NCBI GenBank assembly: GCA_016715945.1
Contig: JADJXJ010000001.1
Coordinates: 2,232,001-2,296,000 of the forward strand
DNA length: 64,000 nucleotides
Direction: 5' to 3'
Source of the DNA: Bacteroidota bacterium
GTDB taxonomy: Bacteria; Bacteroidota; Bacteroidia; Bacteroidales; F082
The notes under the pieces were generated by a model. It searched no databases, was not told the origin of the DNA, and saw only the letters and a list, made by a program, of their open reading frames with translations. Shown in pieces: positions 25,525 to 33,732 of this stretch. Made by a program: the position numbers and the translations under genes. The first letter of the stretch is position 1, and every line of letters starts with the position of its first letter.

Positions 25525-26001
25525 TTATTGCTTTTTGCCCGAGCGTTCCACAACCAGCCCGACCGAAGCAATACCTGCCATATTGAACTTGGTCATTTTG
25601 TTCTCGATCCGTACCCTGGTCACGCCTGCTTCTGGAAAGCGCATCCCGAGGTTCACAGGGAATTCATTGTAAAAGAATTCACCCTGTTTCTGCCCGAGCC
25701 ACTGCAGATCGGCATCCTGCAACCTGAACTCATAATCGCGCGATCGCATGCCGCCATTCGGAAAGTAAAATGTGATATTCATGGCAATATGATCGGAAGG
25801 GTAGATGTCGTTGTGCACAAAACGCACCTTAACATCATAGAGGTTTTCGGCATCTTCCACCGGTAGATCGAGCTCGATGATGTTGAAACGGTTCCAGATG
25901 AGATCGTCAAACCTGACATCCTGATCAAAAACAATACGGCCAGTGCAGGCACCCAATAGCAACAGAAGAAGAAAACCAATCGTTCTATTGAACACTTTCA
26001 T
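25525..26001 (-). CDS. gldH: GldH-like lipoprotein
   Basis: A 158-residue lipoprotein with lipobox LLLGAC (Cys19). The mature sequence resembles gliding-motility lipoprotein GldH: an early strand about RFNIIELDLP, then NDIYPSDHIAMNITFYFPNGG, QWLGQKQGEFFYNEFPVNLGMRFPEAGVTRVRIENKM, and a closing ASVGLVVER. GldH is needed for gliding and protein secretion in Flavobacterium, but homologues occur in non-gliding Bacteroidota, where the role is unknown. It is convergent with oxyR (14-base gap) and probably monocistronic. The T9SS substrate in this window fits the general context. Confidence 0.65.
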   Translation of the reverse strand: MKVFNRTIGFLLLLLLGACTGRIVFDQDVRFDDLIWNRFNIIELDLPVEDAENLYDVKVRFVHNDIYPSDHIAMNITFYFPNGGMRSRDYEFRLQDADLQWLGQKQGEFFYNEFPVNLGMRFPEAGVTRVRIENKMTKFNMAGIASVGLVVERSGKKQ

Positions 26002-26134
26002 GCTGCAAAATTAAGCAAAGCCGGCAAAACTGCCGAATCGCTTCACCTGCACCCTCATTGCTACGATGATAAGATATTGCAACTGATCGGTTCACTTTAT
26101 CATCTGCTTGTGAAAACTGGTATGGAAAAAGGTT

Positions 26135-26142
26135 TAAATTTG
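26135..26142 (+). promoter_or_regulatory. -7 element before the polysaccharide export operon
   Basis: TAAATTTG is a perfect -7 box 39 bases before the ATG at 26181. A TTG at 26108-26110 is 24 bases upstream, slightly beyond usual spacing. The leader (about 26149-26180) is where the downstream UpxY-like protein might act if it is autoregulatory, but I see no recognisable site. Confidence 0.5.
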
Positions 26143-26180
26143 CGCGTTAACTCCGCCACCCCGTAGGAAATCAACCAAAA

Positions 26181-26963
26181 ATGAAAATTCACATAAGCAA
26201 TTTCAGGCTGACGGTGCTGATTCTGGCCGCTGCGGCTATGTTTTCCTGCGTTCCCCAACGCAAAATGCTTTACCTTCAGCAAGAATCCAACAAGGCTGCC
26301 CAAACACATTTCGAAAACGAAAGGGCACTATCCTATCTTGTTCAACCCGGCGACAACCTTATCATCCGGGTAGTGAGTCTCGACGACCGGATGACCGCCC
26401 TGTTCAACCCCATGGACCGCACGCAAAACGCCGGCATGACTGACCAGACAGTGTTCCTAAATAGCTACACGGTGGATGAGCGCGGTCAGATTGATTTCCC
26501 GCTAGCCGGAAAAATCACCGTTCAAAACCTGACCACCGAGCAAATCAAAGAACGCATCAAAGAGGTGCTCGACCAATACCTCAAAGAAACCGTCATTATT
26601 GTAAAACTGGTCAACTTTAACCTTACCGTGCTTGGAGAGGTGCGGCGCCCCGGCCAATACAAAGTGTATCAGACCGAGATCAATGTGTTTGAAGCCATCG
26701 CCATGTCGGGCGACCTGACTGAGTTTGCCGACCGCAGCGAAGTGATGATCGTACGTCAGACCAAGAAAGGTTCCGAGATCATCACCGTGAATCTCGAAAA
26801 GGCCGACATCCTGGCTTCCGATTATTACTACCTCAAGCCCAACGACATCATCTACGTCAGACCACTCAAGATCAAACAGTTTGGTTTTGCAACCTTCCCT
26901 TACAGCCTGATTTTCACCACCATATCTACCGCTTTGCTTCTGATCAATTTCTTCAGTAAATAA
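26181..26963 (+). CDS. Wza-like polysaccharide export outer-membrane lipoprotein
   Basis: A 260-residue lipoprotein (lipobox MFSC, Cys23) of the polysaccharide biosynthesis/export family. A Poly_export domain begins at YLVQPGDNLIIRVVSLD and is followed by SLBB-type beta-grasp segments (FNLTVLGEVRRPGQYKVY, NDIIYVRPLK). A C-terminal hydrophobic stretch (FATFPYSLIFTTISTALLLINFF) probably inserts into the membrane. It should form the outer-membrane channel for an exported polysaccharide, working with the Wzc-like protein encoded eight bases downstream. Confidence 0.9.
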   Translation: MKIHISNFRLTVLILAAAAMFSCVPQRKMLYLQQESNKAAQTHFENERALSYLVQPGDNLIIRVVSLDDRMTALFNPMDRTQNAGMTDQTVFLNSYTVDERGQIDFPLAGKITVQNLTTEQIKERIKEVLDQYLKETVIIVKLVNFNLTVLGEVRRPGQYKVYQTEINVFEAIAMSGDLTEFADRSEVMIVRQTKKGSEIITVNLEKADILASDYYYLKPNDIIYVRPLKIKQFGFATFPYSLIFTTISTALLLINFFSK

Positions 26964-26971
26964 TCTGCCCC

Positions 26972-29437
26972 GTGGAAAACTTTCAGCCCTACCAACAGGA
27001 GGAATCAATCGACCTGAAGGCTCTATTCTTCAAGTTTGCCCGATTCTGGCACCTTTTTGTCATCTCAGTATTCATCGCCCTCTTGCTGGCCTTCCTTTTT
27101 AACAAGTACACCAAGCCGGTTTACGAAGTAAAATCTACGGTGCTTGTTAAAGACCAGAAAGGCGGCAAACTCGATCCCACCGCCCTGCTGGGATTAGGCT
27201 TAGGCACCCAGCAAAACGTGCAGAACGAAATCGGCATCCTGATGTCGTACAGCCTTGGCAGCCGTACCATCAAAAGCCTGGATTTTGAGGTGTCGTATTT
27301 CAGGGAAGAAGGCTTCATCAACCAGGAACTCTACAAAAATTCGCCCTTTGAAGTCATTATCGACCGGGAAGTCCCTCAATCTGTCAGCCTTACCTATATC
27401 ATTACCTTTGTGGATGCCAACACATTCACGCTGGAGGCCGAGGGCGAAAACATCACGCTCTATGATTACAAAACAGGGCAGCCCACAGGTAAAAAGAATG
27501 ATAAAGTCCGATGGTCGGGCATGGGCACCTATGGTGAATGGGTGGACAATGGCTTCAACAGGTTCAAAGTCATCCTCAACGAACGATTCAATTTCGACGA
27601 AGCGCGCAAAGGCACCTACAGCTTTGTGCTCAACGACTACCATTCGCTGCTGAACCTGCTCAGAGGCTATAAAATTGAAACAATAAACCGGGAGGCCAGC
27701 ATTCTTGAGATTTCGCTCCGCGGCAACAACAAAGACAAGATTGCCGACTTTCTGAACCGTCTGACGGAAACCTACGTGCGCCGGGGACTGGAAAGCAAAA
27801 ACCAAATAGCCGAAAGCACCATTCTGTTCATCGACCAGCAACTGGTGGACATTCAGGATTCGCTTCAGCTTGCCGAGATTGCCCTGCAGGAATTCCAGAC
27901 ACGCAACGAACTGCTCAATCTCGATTTTCAGTCGCAAAAAGTCTATGACTACCTGAAAGAGCTCGACAAGCAAAAAGCTGAAATGATTGTCAAGAACAAG
28001 TACTACCGCAGCATGCAGAAGTACATTCAGGAAAACATTGACAATCTGGACAGGCTGGTTGCCCCCAGTGCCATGGGTATCGAAGACCCCTTGCTTAACA
28101 GGTTGGTTCAGGAGCTGGTTAATCTGTCGTCACAAAAAGCCGAACAGTTGCTCACAAGCACCGAAAAACACCCCCTGGTTGTGAGTCTCGACGCTCAGAT
28201 AGCCAACACCAAGCGCACCTTGCTCGAAAACATCAACAACATCATCCGCAATTCCGACCTGGCCATCAACGACATCAACCGCCGCATCGCGGATCTCGAA
28301 TTGCAGATTAACAAACTGCCAGTGACGCAGCGCCTTTTGCTTGGTTACCAGCGCAAATTCCAGCTCAACGATGCCATTTACACCTTCCTGATGCAGAAAA
28401 GGGCCGATGCACAGATCACCAAAGCCAGCAATGTGCCCGACAATGAAGTGATTGACAAGGCCGACCCACAGCTGGCTTCCATGGTATTTCCGAAAAAAAG
28501 CCTTAACTACACCATTGCCCTGCTGATTGGGCTGCTCATCCCTATTGCTTATGTGCTCGGACGCGATTACTTCGACGACAAAATCCACGAGCGCCGCGAT
28601 ATCGAGAAAATCACCAGGCTTCCCATCATCGGGCAGGTGCTGCACAGCAATAAAGAAACCCAGCTCGTGGTCATCGAATCCCCGAAATCGTCCATTTCCG
28701 AGTCGTTCAGGTCGGTGCGAACCAATATTGACTACCTGACCCAGAATGCCGAGAAGTGTGTGATCCTGGTCACAGCCGACATGGTTAATGCCGGTAAAAC
28801 ATTCATCTCGATCAACCTGGCCAGCATTTATGCGCTTTATGGCAAAAAAACCATACTCCTGGGTTTCGACCTGCGCAAACCCAAGATCTATCAGGACTTC
28901 GGCCTGACCAACACCCTGGGTATAAGCGATTATCTGAGTAAAAAGTCGAGCCTTGACGAGGTGATCCAAAATTCGGGCAAAAGCGAAAACTTCGATATCA
29001 TCATGGCCGGTAAGGTGCCGCCAAATCCTGCCGAACTCATCGCTTCGCCACGCTGCGCCGAACTATTCGACGAACTACGCAAGCGCTACGACTATGTCAT
29101 CATCGACACCCCTCCCATCGGTCTGGTTACCGACGCATTTCTTCTGATGAAATACACCGATGTGAATACATTCGTCATCCGGCAGGGTTATACCCACAAG
29201 CAAATTTTCGAGACCATTATCAAGGACATCGAAGAACGCAAGATACCCATGAGTCTTTTGGTGAACGACATTAAAGTCGGCGGAACGTATGGTTATGGAT
29301 ATGGTTACGGTTATGGCTATGGGTACGGATATGGCTATGGGTACGGATACGGATATGGCTATGGATATGGCTACTATACCGACGAAAGCAAGGAAAAGAA
29401 ACCCGGATTCTTCAAACGGCTGCTCAACAAAATCTGA
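26972..29437 (+). CDS. Wzc-like polysaccharide co-polymerase fused to a tyrosine kinase, Tyr-Gly tail
   Basis: An 821-residue inner-membrane protein starting with GTG at 26972. An N-terminal Wzz-like domain with a membrane helix (about 25-45) leads to a long periplasmic coiled-coil region, a second membrane helix (about 510-528) and a cytoplasmic bacterial tyrosine kinase with Walker A (ADMVNAGKTFISIN), Walker A' (LLGFDLRKPK) and Walker B (VIIDTPPIGLV). The C-terminus is an unusual run of 14 Tyr-Gly pairs followed by YY and a basic end. Such Tyr clusters are autophosphorylated in Wzc to control chain length. The repeat run is much more regular than usual. Confidence 0.92.
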   Translation: MENFQPYQQEESIDLKALFFKFARFWHLFVISVFIALLLAFLFNKYTKPVYEVKSTVLVKDQKGGKLDPTALLGLGLGTQQNVQNEIGILMSYSLGSRTIKSLDFEVSYFREEGFINQELYKNSPFEVIIDREVPQSVSLTYIITFVDANTFTLEAEGENITLYDYKTGQPTGKKNDKVRWSGMGTYGEWVDNGFNRFKVILNERFNFDEARKGTYSFVLNDYHSLLNLLRGYKIETINREASILEISLRGNNKDKIADFLNRLTETYVRRGLESKNQIAESTILFIDQQLVDIQDSLQLAEIALQEFQTRNELLNLDFQSQKVYDYLKELDKQKAEMIVKNKYYRSMQKYIQENIDNLDRLVAPSAMGIEDPLLNRLVQELVNLSSQKAEQLLTSTEKHPLVVSLDAQIANTKRTLLENINNIIRNSDLAINDINRRIADLELQINKLPVTQRLLLGYQRKFQLNDAIYTFLMQKRADAQITKASNVPDNEVIDKADPQLASMVFPKKSLNYTIALLIGLLIPIAYVLGRDYFDDKIHERRDIEKITRLPIIGQVLHSNKETQLVVIESPKSSISESFRSVRTNIDYLTQNAEKCVILVTADMVNAGKTFISINLASIYALYGKKTILLGFDLRKPKIYQDFGLTNTLGISDYLSKKSSLDEVIQNSGKSENFDIIMAGKVPPNPAELIASPRCAELFDELRKRYDYVIIDTPPIGLVTDAFLLMKYTDVNTFVIRQGYTHKQIFETIIKDIEERKIPMSLLVNDIKVGGTYGYGYGYGYGYGYGYGYGYGYGYGYGYGYYTDESKEKKPGFFKRLLNKI
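29288..29371 (+). repeat. in-frame tandem TAYGGN hexamer repeat (14 units)
   Basis: Fourteen consecutive six-base units, each TAT or TAC followed by GGN, encode the Tyr-Gly tail of the kinase. The third bases vary between units, so it is degenerate at DNA level but perfect at protein level, which points to selection for the peptide. Confidence 0.95.
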
Positions 29438-29475
29438 TTAATGTTCTGGCTTCCAGCCTGTTTTGACCGCGAAGC

Positions 29476-29982
29476 ATGAGCGAAGAAAAGAAGTGGTATG
29501 CCGTTTATACCCGCTCGAAAGGCGAAAAAAAACTTGCCATCGAACTTAAGTATGCAGGCATTTCACATTACCTGCCCTTGGTTAAACGCATGAGGCAATG
29601 GAGCGACCGAAAAAAAATCGTTGAAGAACCTTTGTTCAGGTGCTATATTTTTGTGCATATCAGCGAATCGGAGTATTTTAAGGTGCTCAATGCGCCGGGT
29701 GCGGTACGGTTTGTCAAGTTTGAAGGCAAGCCGGCCGAGATTCCTCCGCAACAGATTCAGGCCATCAGGCATTACATCGAAGACCCTGATCCGGAGGAAG
29801 TTGACCTGAGCCAATTGCAGGAGGGCCAGCTGGTGAGGGTCAAAAGCGGGCCGATGGAAGGGCTGATCGGGCGGCTGGTTCAGATGAGAAACCAATACAG
29901 GCTCGTGGTACTCATCGAAGCTGTGGGTCAGGTGATCCGGCTGAATATTCCCCGATCGAGGGTTGAACCTGTGAACGAATAG
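29476..29982 (+). CDS. UpxY-type NusG-like transcription antiterminator
   Basis: A 168-residue NusG paralogue. The N-terminal NGN domain runs from KKWYAVYTRSKGEKKLA through LPLVKRMRQWSDRKK and PLFRCYIFVHI; the C-terminal KOW domain contains GQLVRVKSGPMEGLIGRL. In Bacteroides, UpxY proteins are usually the first gene of capsule operons and prevent premature termination within them. Here it is the third gene, after the export lipoprotein and the kinase, so it may serve a distant or the same operon. It starts 38 bases after the kinase stop and four bases before the epimerase ATG. Confidence 0.88.
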   Translation: MSEEKKWYAVYTRSKGEKKLAIELKYAGISHYLPLVKRMRQWSDRKKIVEEPLFRCYIFVHISESEYFKVLNAPGAVRFVKFEGKPAEIPPQQIQAIRHYIEDPDPEEVDLSQLQEGQLVRVKSGPMEGLIGRLVQMRNQYRLVVLIEAVGQVIRLNIPRSRVEPVNE

Positions 29983-29985
29983 AAA

Positions 29986-30993
29986 ATGAACTGGAAGGAT
30001 CAATTCGGAACATATTTTGAGGGCAAAGAGGTGCTGGTAACCGGCGGCGCCGGTTTCATCGGCTCGAATCTTACGGAGGTTCTACTTGAACTTGGTGCGC
30101 ATGTGACCTGCCTCGACAACTTTGCCACCGGCCACAGACACAACATTGCCGACTTTTTGAAGCATCCGGCATTCAGGCTGATCGAAGGCGATATCCGCAA
30201 TCTGCAGGTTTGCATGCAGGCCTGCGAAGGAAAGGAGCTTGTGTTTCATCAGGCCGCTCTGGGATCCGTGCCGCGGTCCATTAAAGACCCCATCACTTCC
30301 AACGAAGTCAACGTAAGTGGAAGCCTGAATATGATGATAGCCAGCCGCGATGCCGGAGTGGCCAGGTTTATCTATGCAGCCAGCTCGAGCACCTACGGCG
30401 ATTCGGAAAGTTTGCCCAAGGTGGAACACATCATCGGAAAGCCCCTCTCGCCTTATGCGGTTACAAAATTTGTAAACGAGCTTTATGCCGACGTTTTTGC
30501 CCGAACCTATGGCCTGGAAAGTATTGGCTTACGGTATTTTAACGTATTTGGCCGCAGGCAGGACCCCAACGGAGCCTATGCCGCAGTTATCCCAAAATGG
30601 GTTATGCAACTGCTCAGGCTGGAGAGCCCGGTCATCAATGGTGCCGGCGAATACAGCCGCGATTTCACCTATGTGGACAATGTGATTCTGGCCAACCTGC
30701 TGGCTGCAAAAACTGCCAATCCTGAGGCAGTCAATCAGGTATATAATGTAGCTTACGGCGACCGGACCACGCTGAATCAGCTTGCCCATACCCTTAAAGA
30801 AATCCTTTCAGCATACAAACCTGAAATTGCCAATATCGAAATCCTTCATGGGCCATACCGCAAAGGCGATATTCCACATTCGATGGCCTCAGTCGAAAAA
30901 GCCCGTCGCCTGCTTGGATACATCCCATCATTCAACCTCCGCGCTGGCCTTGAGGAAGCCTGCAAATGGTACGTAAAGCACCTGGGAGCTTGA
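29986..30993 (+). CDS. NAD-dependent UDP-sugar 4-epimerase, WbpP-like
   Basis: A 335-residue extended short-chain dehydrogenase. The NAD loop is TGGAGFIGSN (19-28); the catalytic Ser lies in AASSSTYGD (132-139) and the Tyr157/Lys161 pair in YAVTK. ALGSVPRSIKDP and RYFNVFGRRQDPNGAYAAVIPKW match WbpP-like UDP-GlcNAc/GalNAc 4-epimerases. It supplies an epimerised N-acetylhexosamine for polysaccharide synthesis. It is the last gene of the export cluster; no glycosyltransferase or flippase follows. Confidence 0.88.
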   Translation: MNWKDQFGTYFEGKEVLVTGGAGFIGSNLTEVLLELGAHVTCLDNFATGHRHNIADFLKHPAFRLIEGDIRNLQVCMQACEGKELVFHQAALGSVPRSIKDPITSNEVNVSGSLNMMIASRDAGVARFIYAASSSTYGDSESLPKVEHIIGKPLSPYAVTKFVNELYADVFARTYGLESIGLRYFNVFGRRQDPNGAYAAVIPKWVMQLLRLESPVINGAGEYSRDFTYVDNVILANLLAAKTANPEAVNQVYNVAYGDRTTLNQLAHTLKEILSAYKPEIANIEILHGPYRKGDIPHSMASVEKARRLLGYIPSFNLRAGLEEACKWYVKHLGA

Positions 30994-31043
30994 ATCCTTT
31001 TTCAGGCTCGCACCCGGGAATTGCTCCGAAAAGCTGAGGCAAG

Positions 31044-31074
31044 TTTGCCAATCAGGCACTTATTGTTAATTTTG
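31044..31074 (+). promoter_or_regulatory. promoter of the coiled-coil protein gene
   Basis: TTTG at 31044-31047, 19 bases, TAATTTTG at 31067-31074; both elements are consensus. The ATG lies 20 bases after the -7 box. Confidence 0.7.
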
Positions 31075-31093
31075 TAGCAATTCTTTAATTGTC

Positions 31094-31996
31094 ATGAACA
31101 CATTCAACGGAAACAACAATACCCGCTGGCTGTACATTGTACTTGCAGTCCTGGCCCTGGCAATTATTGCCCTAAGCATCTGGCTTATTTCGGCCAAGTC
31201 GAACCTCAGAGAGCTGCAGGAAGAAAAAGAAGCCCAGCGGATTATGTTTCAGCGGGAGGTGGACAGCCTGATGGAAGAGCACAATAAGGTTAAAGCGGCC
31301 TATGGTGCGCTGGCTGATTCATTGCTGGCAAAAGATTCCATCATTCAGGCCAATGCCCAGGAAATCAAACAACTGCTTGATACCCAATGGGAATATTACC
31401 GGATCAAGCGCAAGTTGCAGCAGCTTCAGGTCATCTCGCAAAACTATGTGAGGCAGATGGACTCGTTGTACACGGTGAACCGCGCCCTCACCGAAGAGAA
31501 CGAACGCATTAGGGAAGACCTGAGCCAGGAAAGGCGCAGGGTGCAACAATTGCAACGCACACGCGACGAGCTGACTACCAAAGTGGAACAGGCTGCGGTA
31601 TTCAAAACCTATAACATTGAAGTAACCGGAGTGAGGCAGCGCGGCCGAAACGAAGTTGAAACCGATCGGGCCAACAGGGTTGAGCGCATCAAGATATGTT
31701 TTGTGCTGGCCGAAAACAGCATCATCCAACCCGGAAACAAAAACATTTACATCCGCATTGCTGCCCCCGACTCCAAAATTCTCATCAAGAGCCGCGACGA
31801 TGCCTATTCCTTTATCTTCAAAGGCGAGCGCCTGCAATACAGCCTGATGGAAGTGGTGGACTACCGCAATGCCGATACACCAGTTTGCGTTTACTGGGAC
31901 AAACGCGATACCCAGGAACTGAAACCCGGATTGTATCATATTGACATTTACGAGGGCGACCACCAGATAGGCGAGACAACATTGCTCCTGAGGTGA
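31094..31996 (+). CDS. membrane-anchored coiled-coil protein of unknown function
   Basis: A 300-residue protein. A single membrane helix (about 13-33, LYIVLAVLALAIIALSIWLI) is followed by a long coiled coil (about 36-165, rich in Glu, Arg, Gln and Leu heptads such as ELQEEKEAQRIMFQREVDSL) and a C-terminal beta-rich domain (about 170-300) ending in GLYHIDIYEGDHQIGETTLLL. The layout suggests an inner-membrane anchor with the coil and beta domain in the periplasm or, by the positive-inside rule, possibly the cytoplasm. It stands alone under its own promoter, between the polysaccharide cluster and prs. I do not recognise the family. Confidence 0.7.
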   Translation: MNTFNGNNNTRWLYIVLAVLALAIIALSIWLISAKSNLRELQEEKEAQRIMFQREVDSLMEEHNKVKAAYGALADSLLAKDSIIQANAQEIKQLLDTQWEYYRIKRKLQQLQVISQNYVRQMDSLYTVNRALTEENERIREDLSQERRRVQQLQRTRDELTTKVEQAAVFKTYNIEVTGVRQRGRNEVETDRANRVERIKICFVLAENSIIQPGNKNIYIRIAAPDSKILIKSRDDAYSFIFKGERLQYSLMEVVDYRNADTPVCVYWDKRDTQELKPGLYHIDIYEGDHQIGETTLLLR

Positions 31997-32046
31997 GCCG
32001 GACACCTCTTGGATATACCAATCTGATAAACAATAAATTAAGTTTT

Positions 32047-32072
32047 GGCTATTTTTTCTGTCAGAAATAGCC
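32047..32072. repeat. inverted repeat abutting the prs -7 box
   Basis: GGCTATTT (32047-32054) and AAATAGCC (32065-32072) are perfect inverted arms; the interior can extend the pairing with CTG/CAG. The right arm ends exactly where the -7 box TAACTTTG begins, a position expected for an operator rather than a terminator, since no T-run follows. Confidence 0.6.
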
Positions 32073-32080
32073 TAACTTTG
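32073..32080 (+). promoter_or_regulatory. -7 element before prs
   Basis: TAACTTTG matches TAnnTTTG and lies 29 bases before the prs ATG. A -33 element at normal spacing would fall inside the preceding inverted repeat and is not a clear match. Confidence 0.5.
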
Positions 32081-32109
32081 CACCCGTTTTTCAACAAAAC
32101 GGATTCGCC

Positions 32110-33051
32110 ATGCCAGAGCCAATCGTGAGTATATTTTCGGGCCGAGCCTCGGAATATCTCGCAAAAAAAATTGCAGACAGCTACGGTACCACTTTAGGTA
32201 AAACTATATTCACCGACTTCTCGGACGGCGAGTTTCAACCCTCGTTTGAGGAGAACATCCGTGGCCGCGATGTGTTTCTGGTACAAAGCACCTTCCCTCC
32301 GACTGACAATCTTTTCGAACTCCTGTTGATGGCCGATGCCGCACGCCGGGCATCTGCACGAAAGATAACTGCTGTCATCCCGTATTTCGGCTTTGCCCGC
32401 CAAGACCGCAAAGACAAGCCACGTGTAGCTATTGCTGCCAAGCTTGTAGCCAACCTGCTCATGACGGCTGGCATAACCCGTTTGATCACCATCGACCTGC
32501 ATGCCGACCAGATCCAGGGATTTTTCGATGTGCCTGTAGATCATCTGTATGCCTCGAACATTTTCATACCCTACATCAAGGCACTCAACCTGCCCAACCT
32601 GACCTTTGCCTCTCCCGATACAGGGGGTACGCGCAGGGCAGCCTCCTATGCCAAAATGCTGGATTGCGGATTTGTGATCTGCTACAAGCAAAGGGCCAAA
32701 CCCAATGTGGTTGAAGAAATGGCGCTGATTGGTGATGTAAAAGGCAAAGATGTCATCCTGCTCGACGACATCATCGACACCGGGGGCTCGATCACCAGAG
32801 CTGGTGAGCTCCTCATGGAGGAAGGTGCCAACAGTGTAAGGGCTTTTTGCACCCACCCCATCCTCTCAGGCGAAGCTTATGAGCGCATCGAAAAATCGCC
32901 TTTTGTGGAGGTGGTCGTTACCGACACCATTCCGCTACGCAAACAAACCGAAAAAATCAAAGTATTGACAACAGCCAATCTGCTCGCCGAAGTGATCCGA
33001 CGTGTGGAAAACTATGAGTCGATCAGCTCGTTGTTCAAGGTAAACAAATAA
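32110..33051 (+). CDS. prs: ribose-phosphate pyrophosphokinase
   Basis: A 313-residue class I PRPP synthetase. The N-terminal IFSGRASEYLAKKIA, the ATP flexible-loop segment YFGFARQDRKDKPR, the metal site DLHADQIQGFFDVPVDHLYA and the PRPP loop VILLDDIIDTGGSI are all present. It makes PRPP from ribose 5-phosphate and ATP for nucleotide, His and NAD synthesis. It precedes rplY by 27 bases, an arrangement (prs-rplY-pth) common across bacteria. Confidence 0.97.
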   Translation: MPEPIVSIFSGRASEYLAKKIADSYGTTLGKTIFTDFSDGEFQPSFEENIRGRDVFLVQSTFPPTDNLFELLLMADAARRASARKITAVIPYFGFARQDRKDKPRVAIAAKLVANLLMTAGITRLITIDLHADQIQGFFDVPVDHLYASNIFIPYIKALNLPNLTFASPDTGGTRRAASYAKMLDCGFVICYKQRAKPNVVEEMALIGDVKGKDVILLDDIIDTGGSITRAGELLMEEGANSVRAFCTHPILSGEAYERIEKSPFVEVVVTDTIPLRKQTEKIKVLTTANLLAEVIRRVENYESISSLFKVNK

Positions 33052-33078
33052 TTCATTTATCAACAATTCACAAAACCC

Positions 33079-33660
33079 ATGAAAACAGTATCATTGAGCG
33101 GTGTGCTGCGTGCACACGTAGGGAAAAAAGATGCTAAGAGTCTTCGCAACGAAGGCAGGGTTCCTTGTGCGCTTTATGGCAACAATACCGAACAGGTGTT
33201 GTTCTCCATTGATGCCAAGGCTTTCAAGCCCGTCATCCACACCCCTGAAACTTATTTAATCGAACTCAACATCGACGGCAAGGCTCACAAAGCCGTGCTT
33301 AAGGAAGTGCAGTATCATCCCGTTTCGGACAAGGTGCTCCACGTCGATTTCTACGAGGTGCGCGAAGACAAGCCTGTGCTGGTTTCGTTGCCCGTAGTGC
33401 TGAAAGGAACTTCGCCAGGTGTGATCCGCGGTGGTAAGCTCAAGCTCAAGATGAAACGACTGAATGTGAAAGGACTGATTGCAAACATGCCCGAAAACAT
33501 CACGGTTGACATTTCGAAGCTCAATGTGGGCCAGGCCATCAAGGTGAAAGACCTGAAAACTGAAAACGTGACTATCGCTGACAACGCCAACAATGTGATC
33601 GTTGAGGTGAAGACAGCGCGTGGTGTGGTGATTGCCGCCGAAGAAGAAACGCAGGAATAA
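33079..33660 (+). CDS. rplY: ribosomal protein bL25 / general stress protein Ctc
   Basis: A 193-residue long-form L25 (TL5/Ctc type). The N-terminal 5S-rRNA-binding domain starts with the RNA-contact segment KKDAKSLRNEGRVPCALYG; the C-terminal beta domain contains LPVVLKGTSPGVIRGGKL and INVGQAIKVKDL-like residues (LNVGQAIKVKDL). It binds 5S rRNA in the large ribosomal subunit. It probably shares a transcript with prs and is separated from pth by an intrinsic terminator. Confidence 0.95.
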   Translation: MKTVSLSGVLRAHVGKKDAKSLRNEGRVPCALYGNNTEQVLFSIDAKAFKPVIHTPETYLIELNIDGKAHKAVLKEVQYHPVSDKVLHVDFYEVREDKPVLVSLPVVLKGTSPGVIRGGKLKLKMKRLNVKGLIANMPENITVDISKLNVGQAIKVKDLKTENVTIADNANNVIVEVKTARGVVIAAEEETQE

Positions 33661-33681
33661 CATCAGGCACACAAGCCCGGG

Positions 33682-33716
33682 AAGGCATAAGGCTGTGCGC
33701 CTTGTGCCTTTCTTTT
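33682..33716 (+). terminator. intrinsic terminator between rplY and pth
   Basis: AAGGCATAAGGC pairs with GCCTTGTGCCTT (one T-G wobble) around a TGTGC loop, followed by TCTTTTTT. It may attenuate rather than fully block read-through into pth, which begins 17 bases later without a clear promoter of its own. Confidence 0.8.
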
Positions 33717-33732
33717 TTCAAAGCTGCAACAC

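Noticed and set aside
29288..29371. CRISPR- or satellite-like DNA repeat
   Set aside because: It is an in-frame Tyr-Gly coding repeat with drifting third bases, without unique spacers.
32047..32072. Terminator before prs
   Set aside because: The hairpin is not followed by a T-run and abuts the -7 box.
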